DNA of 64,000 nucleotides from contig NZ_JACHEH010000003.1 of the NCBI RefSeq assembly GCF_014201415.1, positions 248,001 through 312,000 of the forward strand, given 5' to 3'. The position numbers and the translations under genes were made by a program. The notes beneath the pieces were generated by a model. That model was given only the letters and a program-made list of their open reading frames with translations. It made no database searches and had not been told where the DNA came from. Source of the DNA: Chelatococcus composti (GTDB lineage Bacteria; Pseudomonadota; Alphaproteobacteria; Rhizobiales; Beijerinckiaceae). Positions 18,801 to 27,356 of the stretch are shown here, piece by piece (the stretch's first letter is position 1; the number at the start of each line of letters is the position of its first letter).

Positions 18801-19007
18801 ATGCAGGACATCTTCGGCGACGAGCCGCGCAAGGGTCCTCTCGGCAAGACTCCCCTGATCCACGAGATCGGGCAGGATCTCTCGGCACTGTCGCTCGATG
18901 AGATCGAGGACAGGATCACGCTGCTCAAGGCGGAGATCGCCCGGCTCGAAGGGGCGAGGGAGGCCAAGCGCGCCTCGCGGCAGGCGGCGGACGCCTTCTT
19001 TCGCTGA
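18801..19007 (+). CDS. DUF1192 domain protein
   Basis: 68-residue protein of the small alphaproteobacterial DUF1192 family. A short N-terminal segment is followed by LSALSLDEIEDRITLLKAEIARLE, a predicted coiled coil, and a basic helix ending in ADAFFR. GGGAGG precedes the ATG at 18801. Function unknown. It lies upstream of the CtrA box, the candidate small RNA and rcdA, on the same strand. Confidence 0.88.
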   Translation: MQDIFGDEPRKGPLGKTPLIHEIGQDLSALSLDEIEDRITLLKAEIARLEGAREAKRASRQAADAFFR

Positions 19008-19071
19008 TCCATCCTGAGCGGGTCGGCCTGTGCCGCGGCGGGACGGGAGCCCCGCAACGAGACGTGCCAGG

Positions 19072-19086
19072 TTAACCGACCGTTAA
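19072..19086 (+). promoter_or_regulatory. CtrA-binding box (TTAA-N7-TTAA)
   Basis: TTAA at 19072-19075 and TTAA at 19083-19086 are separated by exactly seven bases, the full consensus for the cell-cycle regulator CtrA. A -10-like TATAAC lies at 19098-19103; with a 17-bp spacer the -35 position would be 19075-19080, inside the box, which is the geometry of CtrA-activated promoters. I found no other perfect copy in the window. Confidence 0.78.
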
Positions 19087-19109
19087 GGTTTCCGATTTAT
19101 AACAACAAC

Positions 19110-19202
19110 CATCCAGTCTTCTGGATGCCGAGTGGCTCCTGTCCACTCTGTTTGACGCCTCCCTGTTATCACTTCGAGCCGCCCCTCGGGCGGCTCTTTT
19201 TT
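19110..19202 (+). ncRNA. Candidate CtrA-controlled small RNA
   Basis: About 93 nt with no plausible reading frame, placed directly after the CtrA-type promoter. Three consecutive stem-loops can be drawn: CATCCAG/CTGGATG (19110-19127, loop TCTT), GAGTGG/CCACTC (19130-19148, loop CTCCTGT), and the terminator GAGCCGCCC/GGGCGGCTC (19176-19196, loop CTC) followed by a T tract. CTCCT in the second loop and CTCCC at 19160-19164, between hairpins two and three, could pair with Shine-Dalgarno sequences. The alternative is an untranslated remnant of the DUF1192 transcript or an attenuated leader of rcdA. Confidence 0.6.
19176..19202 (+). terminator. Strong terminator upstream of rcdA
   Basis: Nine-bp GC-rich stem GAGCCGCCC with GGGCGGCTC, loop CTC, then TTTTTT. 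It lies 168 nt beyond the DUF1192 stop and 277 nt before rcdA, so it ends either the DUF1192 message or a separate short RNA. Confidence 0.9.
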
Positions 19203-19479
19203 GGTGCCCGGCGGGGCCGTCCGGGGAGGCCGACGGGGCGGAAGAGGCTATCGGCGCCAAGGGGCTGGCCGGTCCTGTCGATGCCCCGAGGCGGGCGGGA
19301 TTTCGTCGGGCCGGCCCGGCATGCATGCTCTCAAACTCTGCCGCTTTCTCTCCTCGGGCAGTTTCGTTAACCTATTGCTGAGGTGATTGGCGGCAAACTT
19401 GCAACGTGTCTCCCGCAACGAGTGCAACGTTCCATTTCGGAACAGCTTGGTGGCGGAACCGAGGGAGGCGCGAGGACCT

Positions 19480-20013
19480 ATGAGCGAACAGAGCAAGCTC
19501 CGCAGCGAGCACAATGAGGATACGGCCCTTATTCCTTTCGGGCGCAGCTTCGTGGCCTCCGAGGCTTTCCGGCTGCTGTTCCGTGAGGGGATGGACCTGA
19601 TCGAGGAGTCTGCGGCCTATCTCGACGGGCCGGGACGTGAGGAAAGCCGCCAGCTGACGCGGCAGGCGGCGCTCGCCTATGCGGCCGAGAGCATGCGCCT
19701 GACCACGCGCCTCATGCAGGTCGCGTCCTGGCTGCTCCTGCAGCGCGCCGTGGCGGAGGGCGAGCTGACGCCCGAGCAGGCCATGCAGGAGAAGCACAAG
19801 GTCAAGCTGACCTGGCAGAATTCACCGACATCGGGCGATCTCGTCGCGCTCCTGCCCGAGCGCATGCGCGAGCTCATCGAACATTCACTGCGCCTGCAGG
19901 AGCGGGTGCTGCATCTCGACGCGCTGCTGAGCGGCGAGAGCCTTCTTGCCTCCTCGACGAGCCCGGTCGCTCTGCAGCTCGGGCGCCTGCAGTCCGCCTT
20001 CTCCCGGCACTGA
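19480..20013 (+). CDS. rcdA: RcdA (DUF1465), CtrA-degradation adaptor
   Basis: 177-residue member of DUF1465, the family of Caulobacter RcdA, an adaptor that helps deliver CtrA and other substrates to the ClpXP protease at the cell pole. Seen: FGRSFVASEAFRLLFREGMDLIEE, a helical core with YAAESMRLTTRLMQVASWLLLQRAV, and LTPEQAMQEKHKVKL. The TTG at 19387 adds unconserved residues; the ATG at 19480 is preceded by purine-rich GAGGA. A partial CtrA-like motif, TTAA-N7-CTGA, lies at 19367-19381 in addition to the perfect box further upstream. Confidence 0.9.
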   Translation: MSEQSKLRSEHNEDTALIPFGRSFVASEAFRLLFREGMDLIEESAAYLDGPGREESRQLTRQAALAYAAESMRLTTRLMQVASWLLLQRAVAEGELTPEQAMQEKHKVKLTWQNSPTSGDLVALLPERMRELIEHSLRLQERVLHLDALLSGESLLASSTSPVALQLGRLQSAFSRH

Positions 20014-20040
20014 CCGCCATTTTCCGTTTCCGGACAAGCA

Positions 20041-20070
20041 AAAGCCCCGGCAGTGTCGCCGGGGCTTTTG
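20041..20070. terminator. Bidirectional terminator between rcdA and rpmE
   Basis: Perfect 12-bp stem AAAAGCCCCGGC (20041-20052) with GCCGGGGCTTTT (20059-20070), loop AGTGTC. The A tract on one side and T tract on the other suit termination of both convergent genes. Confidence 0.92.
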
Positions 20071-20103
20071 ATTTGGGAAGGAGGCGGAGGTTCCGCCCCG
20101 CCC

Positions 20104-20334
20104 TTACTTCTTGCCGAAGTTGAAGCCGGCGAAACGGCTGTTGAAGCGCGAGACGCGGCCGCCGCGGTCCACGAGCTGCTGCGAGCCGCCGGTCCAGGCC
20201 GGGTGGGTGCGCGGGTCGATGTCGAGATTCAGCACGTCGCCTTCCTTGCCGTAGGTCGAGCGCGTGACATATTCCGTGCCGTCGGTCATCACGACCTTGA
20301 TGAAGTGGTAGTCCGGGTGCGTATCGGTTTTCAT
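20104..20334 (-). CDS. rpmE: 50S ribosomal protein L31
   Basis: 76-residue L31, with the alphaproteobacterial signature [31 protein letters not shown] and [13 protein letters not shown]. It contains none of the four zinc-binding cysteines of C+ L31, so it is the zinc-free form. The ATG at 20334 is the family start; the reading to 20391 is spurious. Divergent from an ABC exporter gene. Confidence 0.96.
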   Translation of the reverse strand: MKTDTHPDYHFIKVVMTDGTEYVTRSTYGKEGDVLNLDIDPRTHPAWTGGSQQLVDRGGRVSRFNSRFAGFNFGKK

Positions 20335-20505
20335 GGCGGTGTCCTTGTCCAACGCCGCGCCGCACGTCTCACGCCGGCAGCAGCGCGTCACGACGACGAC
20401 GGATATTCCTGAAAGGTCGCGACCCTATAGCGCAGCGCCAAGACGGATACAAGCAGGGCAGAAAGGCCCAAATCGCCGCGGACGGTCGGCGAGTGGAAGG
20501 AAGGG

Positions 20506-22350
20506 ATGATGGCAGCGGGCAGAGGCCGCATGAAGACGGACGACGGGACGGCACAGGGGGGAGCGGCCGGCGGGAAGGCCGAGCGCGCATCGCTCGCGGC
20601 GCTCAGGCCGCTGGTGCCATTCGCGCTCGCCTATCGCGGTCGCATCGCGGCGGCGCTCGTGGCCCTCGTCGTCGCCGCGGGGGCGACGCTCGCGCTGCCG
20701 CTGGCGGTGCGCCGGGTGATCGACGGCGGCTTCTCCGATCCCGACAGCGGCATGATCAATGCCTATTTCGGCACGCTCGTCGTTGTCGTCGCCGTGCTCG
20801 CCGTGGCGAGCGCCGCCCGCTACTATCTCGTGACCACCCTCGGTGAACGGGTGGTGGCGGACCTGCGCACCGCCGTCTTCCGCCATCTCCTGTGGCTTGA
20901 CCCGGGCTTCTACGACAGCGCGCGCAGCGGCGACATCGCCTCGCGCCTCGCCGCCGACACGACGCAGATCAAGGCCGCCTTCGGTGCGAGTGCCTCGATC
21001 GCGCTGCGCAACCTTTTTCTCTTCCTTGGCGCCGCAACGATGATGGTGGTGACGAGCCCGCGCCTGTCGGCTCTTGTCCTCGCGGCGATCCCGGTCATCG
21101 TCCTGCCGCTCGTCGCTTCGGGGCGCAGCGTGCGCCGGCGCTCCCGCGCCGCCCAGGACAGGCTGGCGGATGCCTCCGCTTTCGCCACCGAGGCGGTGGG
21201 GGCCATCCGCACCATGCAGGCGTTCGGTGTCGAGGCGGCGACGGCCGAACGCTACAGAGCCGCGGCGGAGAACGCCTTCGAGGCTGCGCGCGCCTCCATC
21301 CGCGCGCGCGCCTATCTCACGGCGGTTGCGCTCTTCCTCATCGCGGCGAGCGTGGTGGCGGTGCTGTGGTATGGCGCACAGGACGTGCTCGGCGGGCGCA
21401 TGAGCGCCGGCCGGCTGTCCCAGTTCGTGCTCTATGCGGTTTTCGCCGCTGGCGCGCTCGGCGAGCTCAGCCAGGTCTGGGGTGAGGTGTCCCAGGCGGC
21501 GGGCGCGGCCGGCCGGCTGTCGGAGCTGCTCGCCACACGTGCGAGCGTGGCCTCGCCCGCCTCGCCCGTTCCCCTGCCGCAGCCGCCACGCGGCACGGTG
21601 GCCTTCCGGAATGTGTCCTTCGCCTATCCGAGCCGGCCGGACCGTTCCTCCCTCCACGCGCTCGACTTCTCTGTTGCGGCGGGCGAGCGCGTGGCGATCG
21701 TCGGGCCGTCGGGTGCCGGCAAGACCACCGTCTTCCAGCTGATCCTTCGCTTCTACGACTGCCAGGACGGTGCCGTGCTGGTCGACGGCGTCGACGTGCG
21801 CCACGCCGATCTCGTGGAGCTGCGCCGCCGCATCGCCTATGTGCAGCAGGAGGCGGCGATCTTCGGCGCGAGCGTGGCCGACAACATCCGTTACGGTCGC
21901 CCCGACGCTTCCATGGAGGAGGTACGCCGCGCCGCGGAGCTGGCTGCGGCTGATGGCTTTATCGCGGCGCTGCCGCAGGGCTATGACACGCTGCTCGGTG
22001 AACGCGGGGTGACGCTCTCCGGGGGGCAGCGCCAGCGCATCGCCATCGCCCGCGCTGTCCTGAAGGATGCGCCCATCCTCCTTCTCGACGAGGCGACCTC
22101 CGCCCTCGATGCCGAGAGCGAACGTCTCGTGCAGGAGGCGCTCGACCGGCTCATGCAGGGCCGCACCACCATCGTCGTCGCCCACCGGCTGGCGACGGTC
22201 CAGTCGGCCGACCGCATCCTCGTCATGGACGAGGGACGCATCGTGGAGGAGGGCACGCACGCGACACTGGCGGCGCGCGGGGGGCTCTATGCGAAGCTTG
22301 CCCGCCTGCAGTTCGGTGACGTGCCGGCCGAGGTGCTCGCGGCGAAGTAA
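20506..22350 (+). CDS. ABC exporter, fused membrane and ATPase domains
   Basis: 614-residue half-transporter of the type IV (MsbA-like) exporter fold, acting as a homodimer. Six transmembrane helices occupy roughly residues 35-325. The nucleotide-binding domain follows, with Walker [10 protein letters not shown] (about 400-408), a Q-loop, signature [14 protein letters not shown], Walker [13 protein letters not shown] and the switch His in VVAHRLATV. The 35-residue N-terminal tail is polar. GGAAGG precedes tandem ATGs at 20506 and 20509. Substrate unknown; lipid or drug export are the usual options. Proximity to rpmE is common in Hyphomicrobiales and gives no functional clue. Confidence 0.92.
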   Translation: MMAAGRGRMKTDDGTAQGGAAGGKAERASLAALRPLVPFALAYRGRIAAALVALVVAAGATLALPLAVRRVIDGGFSDPDSGMINAYFGTLVVVVAVLAVASAARYYLVTTLGERVVADLRTAVFRHLLWLDPGFYDSARSGDIASRLAADTTQIKAAFGASASIALRNLFLFLGAATMMVVTSPRLSALVLAAIPVIVLPLVASGRSVRRRSRAAQDRLADASAFATEAVGAIRTMQAFGVEAATAERYRAAAENAFEAARASIRARAYLTAVALFLIAASVVAVLWYGAQDVLGGRMSAGRLSQFVLYAVFAAGALGELSQVWGEVSQAAGAAGRLSELLATRASVASPASPVPLPQPPRGTVAFRNVSFAYPSRPDRSSLHALDFSVAAGERVAIVGPSGAGKTTVFQLILRFYDCQDGAVLVDGVDVRHADLVELRRRIAYVQQEAAIFGASVADNIRYGRPDASMEEVRRAAELAAADGFIAALPQGYDTLLGERGVTLSGGQRQRIAIARAVLKDAPILLLDEATSALDAESERLVQEALDRLMQGRTTIVVAHRLATVQSADRILVMDEGRIVEEGTHATLAARGGLYAKLARLQFGDVPAEVLAAK

Positions 22351-22388
22351 CCTGCGGACGGCGGCGCTGCCGCACCCCGCGCGCGCCG

Positions 22389-23420
22389 TTACCGCTCGGT
22401 CAACTTCAGCTCGATGCGCCGGTTGCGGCGGTAGGCGTCCTCGCTGTCTCCCAGCTCGATCGGCTGGAATTCGCCGAAGCCGGCGGCGAGCAGGTGTTGG
22501 GGTGGCACGCCCTTCTCGACGAGATACTGCACGACCGAGATGGCGCGCGCCGCCGACAGAGCCCAGTTGGACTTGTACTGGCCCGTGCCGGAGAGCGGGC
22601 GCTTGTCCGTATGCCCGTCAACGCGCAGCACCCACGGGATGTCCGGCGGGATCTCGCGCGCAAGCTCGAGGACGGCACTCGCGATCTTGTCGAGCTCGGC
22701 CATGCCCTCGGGACGGAGCGTCGCCTGGCCCGTGTCGAACAGAACCTCCGATTCGAAGACGAAACGGTCACCGACGACGCGGATGTCCGAGCGGTTGCCG
22801 AGGATCTGCCGCAGGCGGCCGAAGAAGTCGGAGCGGTAGCGGGCGAGCTCCTGGACGCGCTGGGCGAGCGCCGTGTTGAGGCGCGAGCCGAGGTCGGCGA
22901 TGCGCGCCTGGGACTGCCTGTCACGCGCTTCCGAGGCCTGCAGTGCCTCTTCGAGCGCCGCGAGTTGGCGGCGCATGGCGGCGAGCTGCTGGTTGAGCAG
23001 CTCGACCTGGGCGAGGGCGCGGGCCGACACCTCCCGCTCGGCGGACAGGGCGCCCTCCAGCTCGCCGACGCGCCGGCTGGCGGCATCGCCCGCTGCTGCG
23101 CCGCTTGCGAGCAGGCCAGAGAGGCGGTTGCGCTCGGCCTCGCTCGCTTCCAGCGTCGATTGCAGGAGCGAGAGATTGTCCTGCAGCTCCTTCTTTGAGC
23201 CGCGCTCGAGGGCGAGCAGCTCGGTCAGCTCGGCAATCTGCTGGTTGAGCCGCTGCAGGGCCGTGTCCTTGCCGGAGATCTCCTGTGACAGGAAGAACTG
23301 CAGCAGCATGAAGACCGACAGCAGGAAGATGATGGACAGGACGAGCGTCGACAGCGCGTCGACGAATCCGGGCCAGTAGTCGATCCGGCGCTCGGGCCGG
23401 CGGGCGCGCGACAGGGCCAT
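22389..23420 (-). CDS. MotB-like stator protein with OmpA peptidoglycan-binding domain
   Basis: 343-residue protein built like a MotB/ZorB stator subunit. A short basic N-terminus leads to one transmembrane helix (about 18-45) carrying an Asp at its start (GFVDALSTL, D21), the position of the proton-binding Asp of MotB. A long coiled coil (about 50-195) follows, then a C-terminal OmpA domain with VLRVDGHTDKRPL and RNRRIELKL that should bind peptidoglycan. It begins one base after the stop of the MotA-like partner. No flagellar genes are in the window, so a non-flagellar proton-driven device is likely. Role unknown. Confidence 0.85.
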   Translation of the reverse strand: MALSRARRPERRIDYWPGFVDALSTLVLSIIFLLSVFMLLQFFLSQEISGKDTALQRLNQQIAELTELLALERGSKKELQDNLSLLQSTLEASEAERNRLSGLLASGAAAGDAASRRVGELEGALSAEREVSARALAQVELLNQQLAAMRRQLAALEEALQASEARDRQSQARIADLGSRLNTALAQRVQELARYRSDFFGRLRQILGNRSDIRVVGDRFVFESEVLFDTGQATLRPEGMAELDKIASAVLELAREIPPDIPWVLRVDGHTDKRPLSGTGQYKSNWALSAARAISVVQYLVEKGVPPQHLLAAGFGEFQPIELGDSEDAYRRNRRIELKLTER

Positions 23421-23421
23421 G

Positions 23422-24408
23422 CTAGTCGATCCGCGCGCGCTCGGCGTTCAGGCGCTCGAGCAGCAGCTTGATCTCGCGCTGGTGGCTCGCCTGGGCTTCC
23501 ACCCAGTCGCGGATCATCTGCTGCTCGGTGCGCATGTGCTGGACAAGGCCCTGGATGCCCTCGGCGAGATTGGCCATGGCATGGGTGGCAGCCCGGCCGC
23601 TCTGGCCCTCGCTGACGGCGACGGTGAGCCGCTCCAGTGCGGCGGCGACATCCTGGCTCGCGGCGAGGGCGGGCGTGCCGGGCATGACATCGAGCGTGAC
23701 GTCCGCGACCGTGGCGGCGAGCCAGTCCTCCAGCTCCGTGTAGAAGCGGTTCTGCGCCTGTCCGGCCTGCAGGTCGAGGAAGCCGAGGACCAGCGAGCCG
23801 GCGAGGCCGAAGAGCGAGGACGAGAAGGAGATGCCCATGCCGCCGAGCGGTGCGGCGAGACCCGCCTTGAGCTCGTCGAAGAGGGCGGTCGCCTCCCCGC
23901 CGGTGCGCATGGACTGGATGACCTTGCCGACCGAGCTCACTGTCTCCAACAGGCCCCAGAAGGTGCCGAGCAGGCCGAGGAAAACAAGCAGCCCCGCAAG
24001 ATAGCGGGTGATGTCGCGGCTCTCGTCGAGGCGCGCGGCGATGGAATCGAGGATGGCTCGCAGGGTTGCCGTGGGCACACCGCCGCGGCCCAGACGGTCG
24101 CCGATCAGCGTCGCCATGGGCGCAAGCAGCACGGGCATGTCGATGAGGGCGACGCCCTCACCGCTGCGGCGAAGGTTGTTGACCCAGCGCACCTCGCGGA
24201 AGAGGCGGGCCACCTGGCGCAGGGCAAGCACGATGCCGATGAGCAGCACCCCGAGGATGATGCCGTTCAGCGCCGGGTTGGTGAGGAAGGCGGCCCAGAT
24301 CTGGCGGTAGAGCATGAAGGCGATGAAGCCCACCAGAATCAGGAAGACGCCCATGCGGACCAGGTAGATCCGGGGAGAGGAGAGCTTGATGGAATCGCCG
24401 GCCGCCAT
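23422..24408 (-). CDS. MotA/TolQ/ExbB-like stator membrane protein
   Basis: 328-residue inner-membrane protein with four predicted helices (about 17-39, 47-66, 135-165, 190-220). The core LLVFLGLLGTFWGLLETVSSVG is the MotA/TolQ/ExbB proton-channel motif. A cytoplasmic domain separates helices 2 and 3, and the C-terminal ~100 residues are helical with a charged end. It pairs with the MotB-like protein, which starts directly after its TAG stop. The ATG at 24408 is the likely start; the longer reading to 24555 adds hydrophilic sequence with cysteines. Distinct from the true TolQ at 58980. Confidence 0.85.
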   Translation of the reverse strand: MAAGDSIKLSSPRIYLVRMGVFLILVGFIAFMLYRQIWAAFLTNPALNGIILGVLLIGIVLALRQVARLFREVRWVNNLRRSGEGVALIDMPVLLAPMATLIGDRLGRGGVPTATLRAILDSIAARLDESRDITRYLAGLLVFLGLLGTFWGLLETVSSVGKVIQSMRTGGEATALFDELKAGLAAPLGGMGISFSSSLFGLAGSLVLGFLDLQAGQAQNRFYTELEDWLAATVADVTLDVMPGTPALAASQDVAAALERLTVAVSEGQSGRAATHAMANLAEGIQGLVQHMRTEQQMIRDWVEAQASHQREIKLLLERLNAERARID

Positions 24409-24585
24409 CTCAGACCATCGGGTTGTGTCCAGAGGGACTATACACCCATGTTCGCCGGGGAATACCCGGCGATCAAGGCCGGCGCGCGTTGCGGCGCACG
24501 CCGGCAATGGCTCTTCCTCGCACGGCTTGTCGGCATCTTCATGACTGCGCGACAAGCCGCGGCGCGGTGCGGCGGGGAGGGCGCC

Positions 24586-25380
24586 TCAGGCGCGCGCGCC
24601 CTTCAGCACCTCGACCAGCTCGCGGTGCAGTGCCTCGTTGCCGCAGGCGATGGAGCCGCTGGCGAGCGGGTTCACGCCGCCGTCGGCGTCGCTCGCGAAG
24701 CCGCCGGCCTCGCGCAGGATGGCGAGGCCGGCCGCCATGTCCCATGAGTTGAGGCCCCGTTCCCAGAAGCCATCGAGCCGCCCGCAGGCGACATAGGCAA
24801 TGTCGAGCGCGGCCGAGCCCGAGCGGCGCACCCCGGCGGCGCGCACCGAAACGGCGGCGAGCTCGCGGATGAGCTGGCCGTGGCCGCCCTTGCCGAGATG
24901 CGGAATGCCGCAGCCGACGAGGGCCTGCGACATGTCGCGCCGGCCCGAGACGCGGATGCGCCTGTTGTTGAGGAAGGCGCCCTTGCCCTTCTCGGCGACG
25001 AACATCTCGTCCTTGATGGGGTCGTAGATGACGCCGGCCACCAGCTGCTCGTCGCGCTCGAGGCCGACCGAGATGGCGAAGTGTGGGAAGCCGTGCAGGA
25101 AGTTAGTCGTGCCGTCGAGCGGGTCGATGTGCCAGCGGTGGCTCTTGTCACTGCCCTCGACGATGCCACTCTCCTCCATCACGAAGCCATAGCCGGGGCG
25201 GGCCTTCTCCAGCGCCTCGCGCAGGGTCTTTTCCGCCTTGCGGTCGGCGGCCGAGACGAAGTCGCCCGGCCCCTTCAGTGTCACCTGCAACGCCTCGACC
25301 TCGCCAAAGTCGCGCTTGAGCGAGCGGGCCGCCTTCATGACGGCATCGGTCATCACGGTGATGAGAGGGGAGCGGATCAT
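24586..25380 (-). CDS. Inositol monophosphatase family protein
   Basis: 264-residue Mg2+-dependent sugar phosphatase of the IMPase/SuhB family. Metal-binding motifs: EES near residue 70, WHIDPLDGTTNFLHG, and the C-terminal WDMAAGLAILREAGG. E. coli SuhB also acts in rRNA antitermination; whether this protein does is not visible. It is followed by the stator pair and preceded by the Sel1 gene. Possible substrates are inositol-1-phosphate, NADP or other phosphomonoesters. Confidence 0.92.
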   Translation of the reverse strand: MIRSPLITVMTDAVMKAARSLKRDFGEVEALQVTLKGPGDFVSAADRKAEKTLREALEKARPGYGFVMEESGIVEGSDKSHRWHIDPLDGTTNFLHGFPHFAISVGLERDEQLVAGVIYDPIKDEMFVAEKGKGAFLNNRRIRVSGRRDMSQALVGCGIPHLGKGGHGQLIRELAAVSVRAAGVRRSGSAALDIAYVACGRLDGFWERGLNSWDMAAGLAILREAGGFASDADGGVNPLASGSIACGNEALHRELVEVLKGARA

Positions 25381-25443
25381 GCCTTGCGATCTTTCATTAC
25401 TGGAGTGCGGCCGGGCGCGGTTTGCCCCCGCTGCGCGGCGCGG

Positions 25444-26475
25444 TCAAGGGCCGATGCCGAATTCGAGGCGCTCGGCCCGTTCACGGGCGTTGTCGGCGGC
25501 AGTCTTGCGCTGCTCGTCGGTCAGGGACTTGAGGGCGTCGTCGAGCCAGCTGTCGGCGAGGCCGGCCTGGGCGGCGAGCATGTGCCACGTGGCGGCCTCC
25601 ACCGGGTCCGCCGGCCGGCCGCGGCCGGCGGCGAGGATGCGCGCCAGCCGGTTCTGGGCGATGGGGTTGCCCCGCCAGGCCGCGCGCTCGAACCAGCGCG
25701 CCGCCTCTTCCTCGCTGCGGGCCGTGCCGTCGCCGTTGAAGAGGGCGATGGCGTATTCCACCTGGGCCGGCAGGTTGCCGTTCTCGGCCGCGCGTGCCAG
25801 CCACTCGGCCATCTTGACGCGGTCGGGCGGCACGCCGCGCCCCTCTCTGTAGAGCACGGCGAGCGCATACTGCGCATCGGCGATCTCGGCCGCCGCCGCC
25901 CGTTGCAGCAGCTCCACGGCCCGTGCGTCTCCCCCTTCGGTGTGTCGTGGCAGCAGCAGCAGGGCGAGATTGTAGCAGGCGACTGGATGGCCCTTGGCCG
26001 CCGCCTGTTCCAGCAGCGCCTCGGCCTGCGCCCGATCCTTCGGAACGCCGAGCCCGTCCATGGTCAGCATGGCCAGGGCGAAGGTGGCGTTGGCATCGCC
26101 CCGCTCGTGCGCAAGCCGGTACCACGAGGCGGCCTCGGTGAAGTTCTGCGGGACCGCCAGGCCCTGGGCGTAGAGCTCGCCGAGCAGGGTCATGGCGGCG
26201 GCGTCGTTGCGGTTGGCCTCCACGCGCGCCGTCGCGTGCTTCAGGGCCGAGACGTAGAGCCCCCGTTGGTAGGCGCCGTAGGCGAGGTCGTTGCGGTCGC
26301 TCGGCAGGGTGGGAATGACAGGGGTGTTCTGCGGCGCCGGCAGCATGGGGGCGCGCCCCGTTTCGGCGGGGGCCGCGCCTTCCGCTGGCGCGGGCAGCTG
26401 CTGGCCCGTGGCGGGCTGGCCGAGCGCGGCAGCAGGCAGCAGCACGGCGAGAACGGCGGCGACGCACGACCTCAT
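25444..26475 (-). CDS. Exported Sel1-repeat protein
   Basis: 343-residue protein with a signal peptide (MRSCVAAVLAVLLPAAALGQ), a Pro/Ala-rich stretch, and about six Sel1-like repeats of roughly 36 residues. Examples are AMTLLGELYAQGLAVPQNFT and ATFALAMLTMDGLGVPKDRA. Such solenoids bind other proteins; this one should be periplasmic. Its ATG overlaps the stop of the upstream ThiE-like gene as ATGA, so the two are translationally coupled. The longer reading into that gene is a shadow. No partner is identifiable. Confidence 0.87.
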   Translation of the reverse strand: MRSCVAAVLAVLLPAAALGQPATGQQLPAPAEGAAPAETGRAPMLPAPQNTPVIPTLPSDRNDLAYGAYQRGLYVSALKHATARVEANRNDAAAMTLLGELYAQGLAVPQNFTEAASWYRLAHERGDANATFALAMLTMDGLGVPKDRAQAEALLEQAAAKGHPVACYNLALLLLPRHTEGGDARAVELLQRAAAAEIADAQYALAVLYREGRGVPPDRVKMAEWLARAAENGNLPAQVEYAIALFNGDGTARSEEEAARWFERAAWRGNPIAQNRLARILAAGRGRPADPVEAATWHMLAAQAGLADSWLDDALKSLTDEQRKTAADNARERAERLEFGIGP

Positions 26476-27128
26476 CGTTGCGGCACCTCGGCGGATGAGA
26501 GCGCCCCGAGCGCGCAGGCCACGGCCTTGGCCGGCCCTTCGGGGGCGGACCAGATCGCTTCGCCGACGGCGACGAACTCGACGCCCGTCTCGGCCAGCGG
26601 CGTCACGTCCTCGAGCGTGGGGGCAAAGGCCACGCAGGGCACGGAGAAGATCTCCGCCCACCAGGCCGCCCGCTCGACCACCTGGGAGAATGGGGGCAGC
26701 GTGGCGTTGAGCAACGGCTCGCCGAACATGACGTAGTCGACGTCCATCTCCCCTGCGACCATCGCATCGTGTTTGCTGCGCAGTCCGCCGATGCCGACGA
26801 TGCGCTCGGGTTTCATGGTGTCAAGCGCCTCGCGCGCCGCCTCGATCTCGTCGGCCGAGCCGGAGCCGGTCAGGTGCACGCCGTCGGCCCCGCCGCGGAC
26901 GGCGACGACGGGCGTGCCGGCGACGATGACCGCCGCCCCCTGGTTCTGGGCGATGGGCGCGAGCGCCTTCACCTGCTTGATGGCCGCCCGCTCGTCACTC
27001 GTGGCGAGCCGCAGCAGCACGGCCGCGATGTCGCCAACCTCGCAGGCCGCCGCGAGCTGGGGGGCGAAGGCCTCGACATCGGTGATGATCGGCGAGACGA
27101 GATAGAGACGAGGCGTGAGGTCGGACAT
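26472..27128 (-). CDS. Thiamine phosphate synthase (ThiE)-like protein, probably degenerate
   Basis: 218-residue TIM-barrel protein of the ThiE/TenI superfamily. The clearest family segment is GGADGVHLTGS; YVMFGEP and the late VEFVAVGEAIW occupy the positions of phosphate loops. Several catalytic features of true ThiE are absent: the QLR(D/E)K strand reads LLRLATSD, the IVND segment reads VIVAGTPV, and the GxSxHS loop reads GIGGLRSKHD. It may bind another phosphorylated ligand or be non-catalytic. It overlaps the Sel1 gene and no other thiamine gene is near. The 228 bp between it and fba hold the fba terminator. Confidence 0.75.
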   Translation of the reverse strand: MSDLTPRLYLVSPIITDVEAFAPQLAAACEVGDIAAVLLRLATSDERAAIKQVKALAPIAQNQGAAVIVAGTPVVAVRGGADGVHLTGSGSADEIEAAREALDTMKPERIVGIGGLRSKHDAMVAGEMDVDYVMFGEPLLNATLPPFSQVVERAAWWAEIFSVPCVAFAPTLEDVTPLAETGVEFVAVGEAIWSAPEGPAKAVACALGALSSAEVPQR

Positions 27129-27290
27129 GGCCGTTGAGGTATCCGAGTGACAAGAGCAGTGCCGGTCCGATCGTGAGGCAATCCTACAGGCTTCTGCTTC
27201 GAGGCGGCGTCGTCCGCGCCAGCTGCCGGCAGCGCGAGGTCGCGGGCGACTCTAGAGTGCCGTGCCGGAATGTGGAAAGCGGTTTTTGAA

Positions 27291-27322
27291 ATACCGAGGG
27301 CCGCCGTGTGGCGACCCTCGTG
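27291..27322 (-). terminator. Terminator of the tkt-gap-pgk-fba run
   Basis: On the minus strand an 11-bp stem (27320-27310 with 27305-27295, one G-U pair, loop ACAC) follows the fba stop by about 40 nt and runs into GTATTTC. It separates fba from the ThiE-like gene. Confidence 0.6.
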
Positions 27323-27356
27323 TTCGTTTCCCGGTTCCCGGCCTGGACGGTCGAAA

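Noticed and set aside
22389-24408. Zorya-type phage-defence locus
   Set aside because: The MotA/MotB-like pair resembles ZorA/ZorB in outline, but no ZorC/ZorD/ZorE or any nuclease or helicase lies next to it; neighbours are housekeeping genes.
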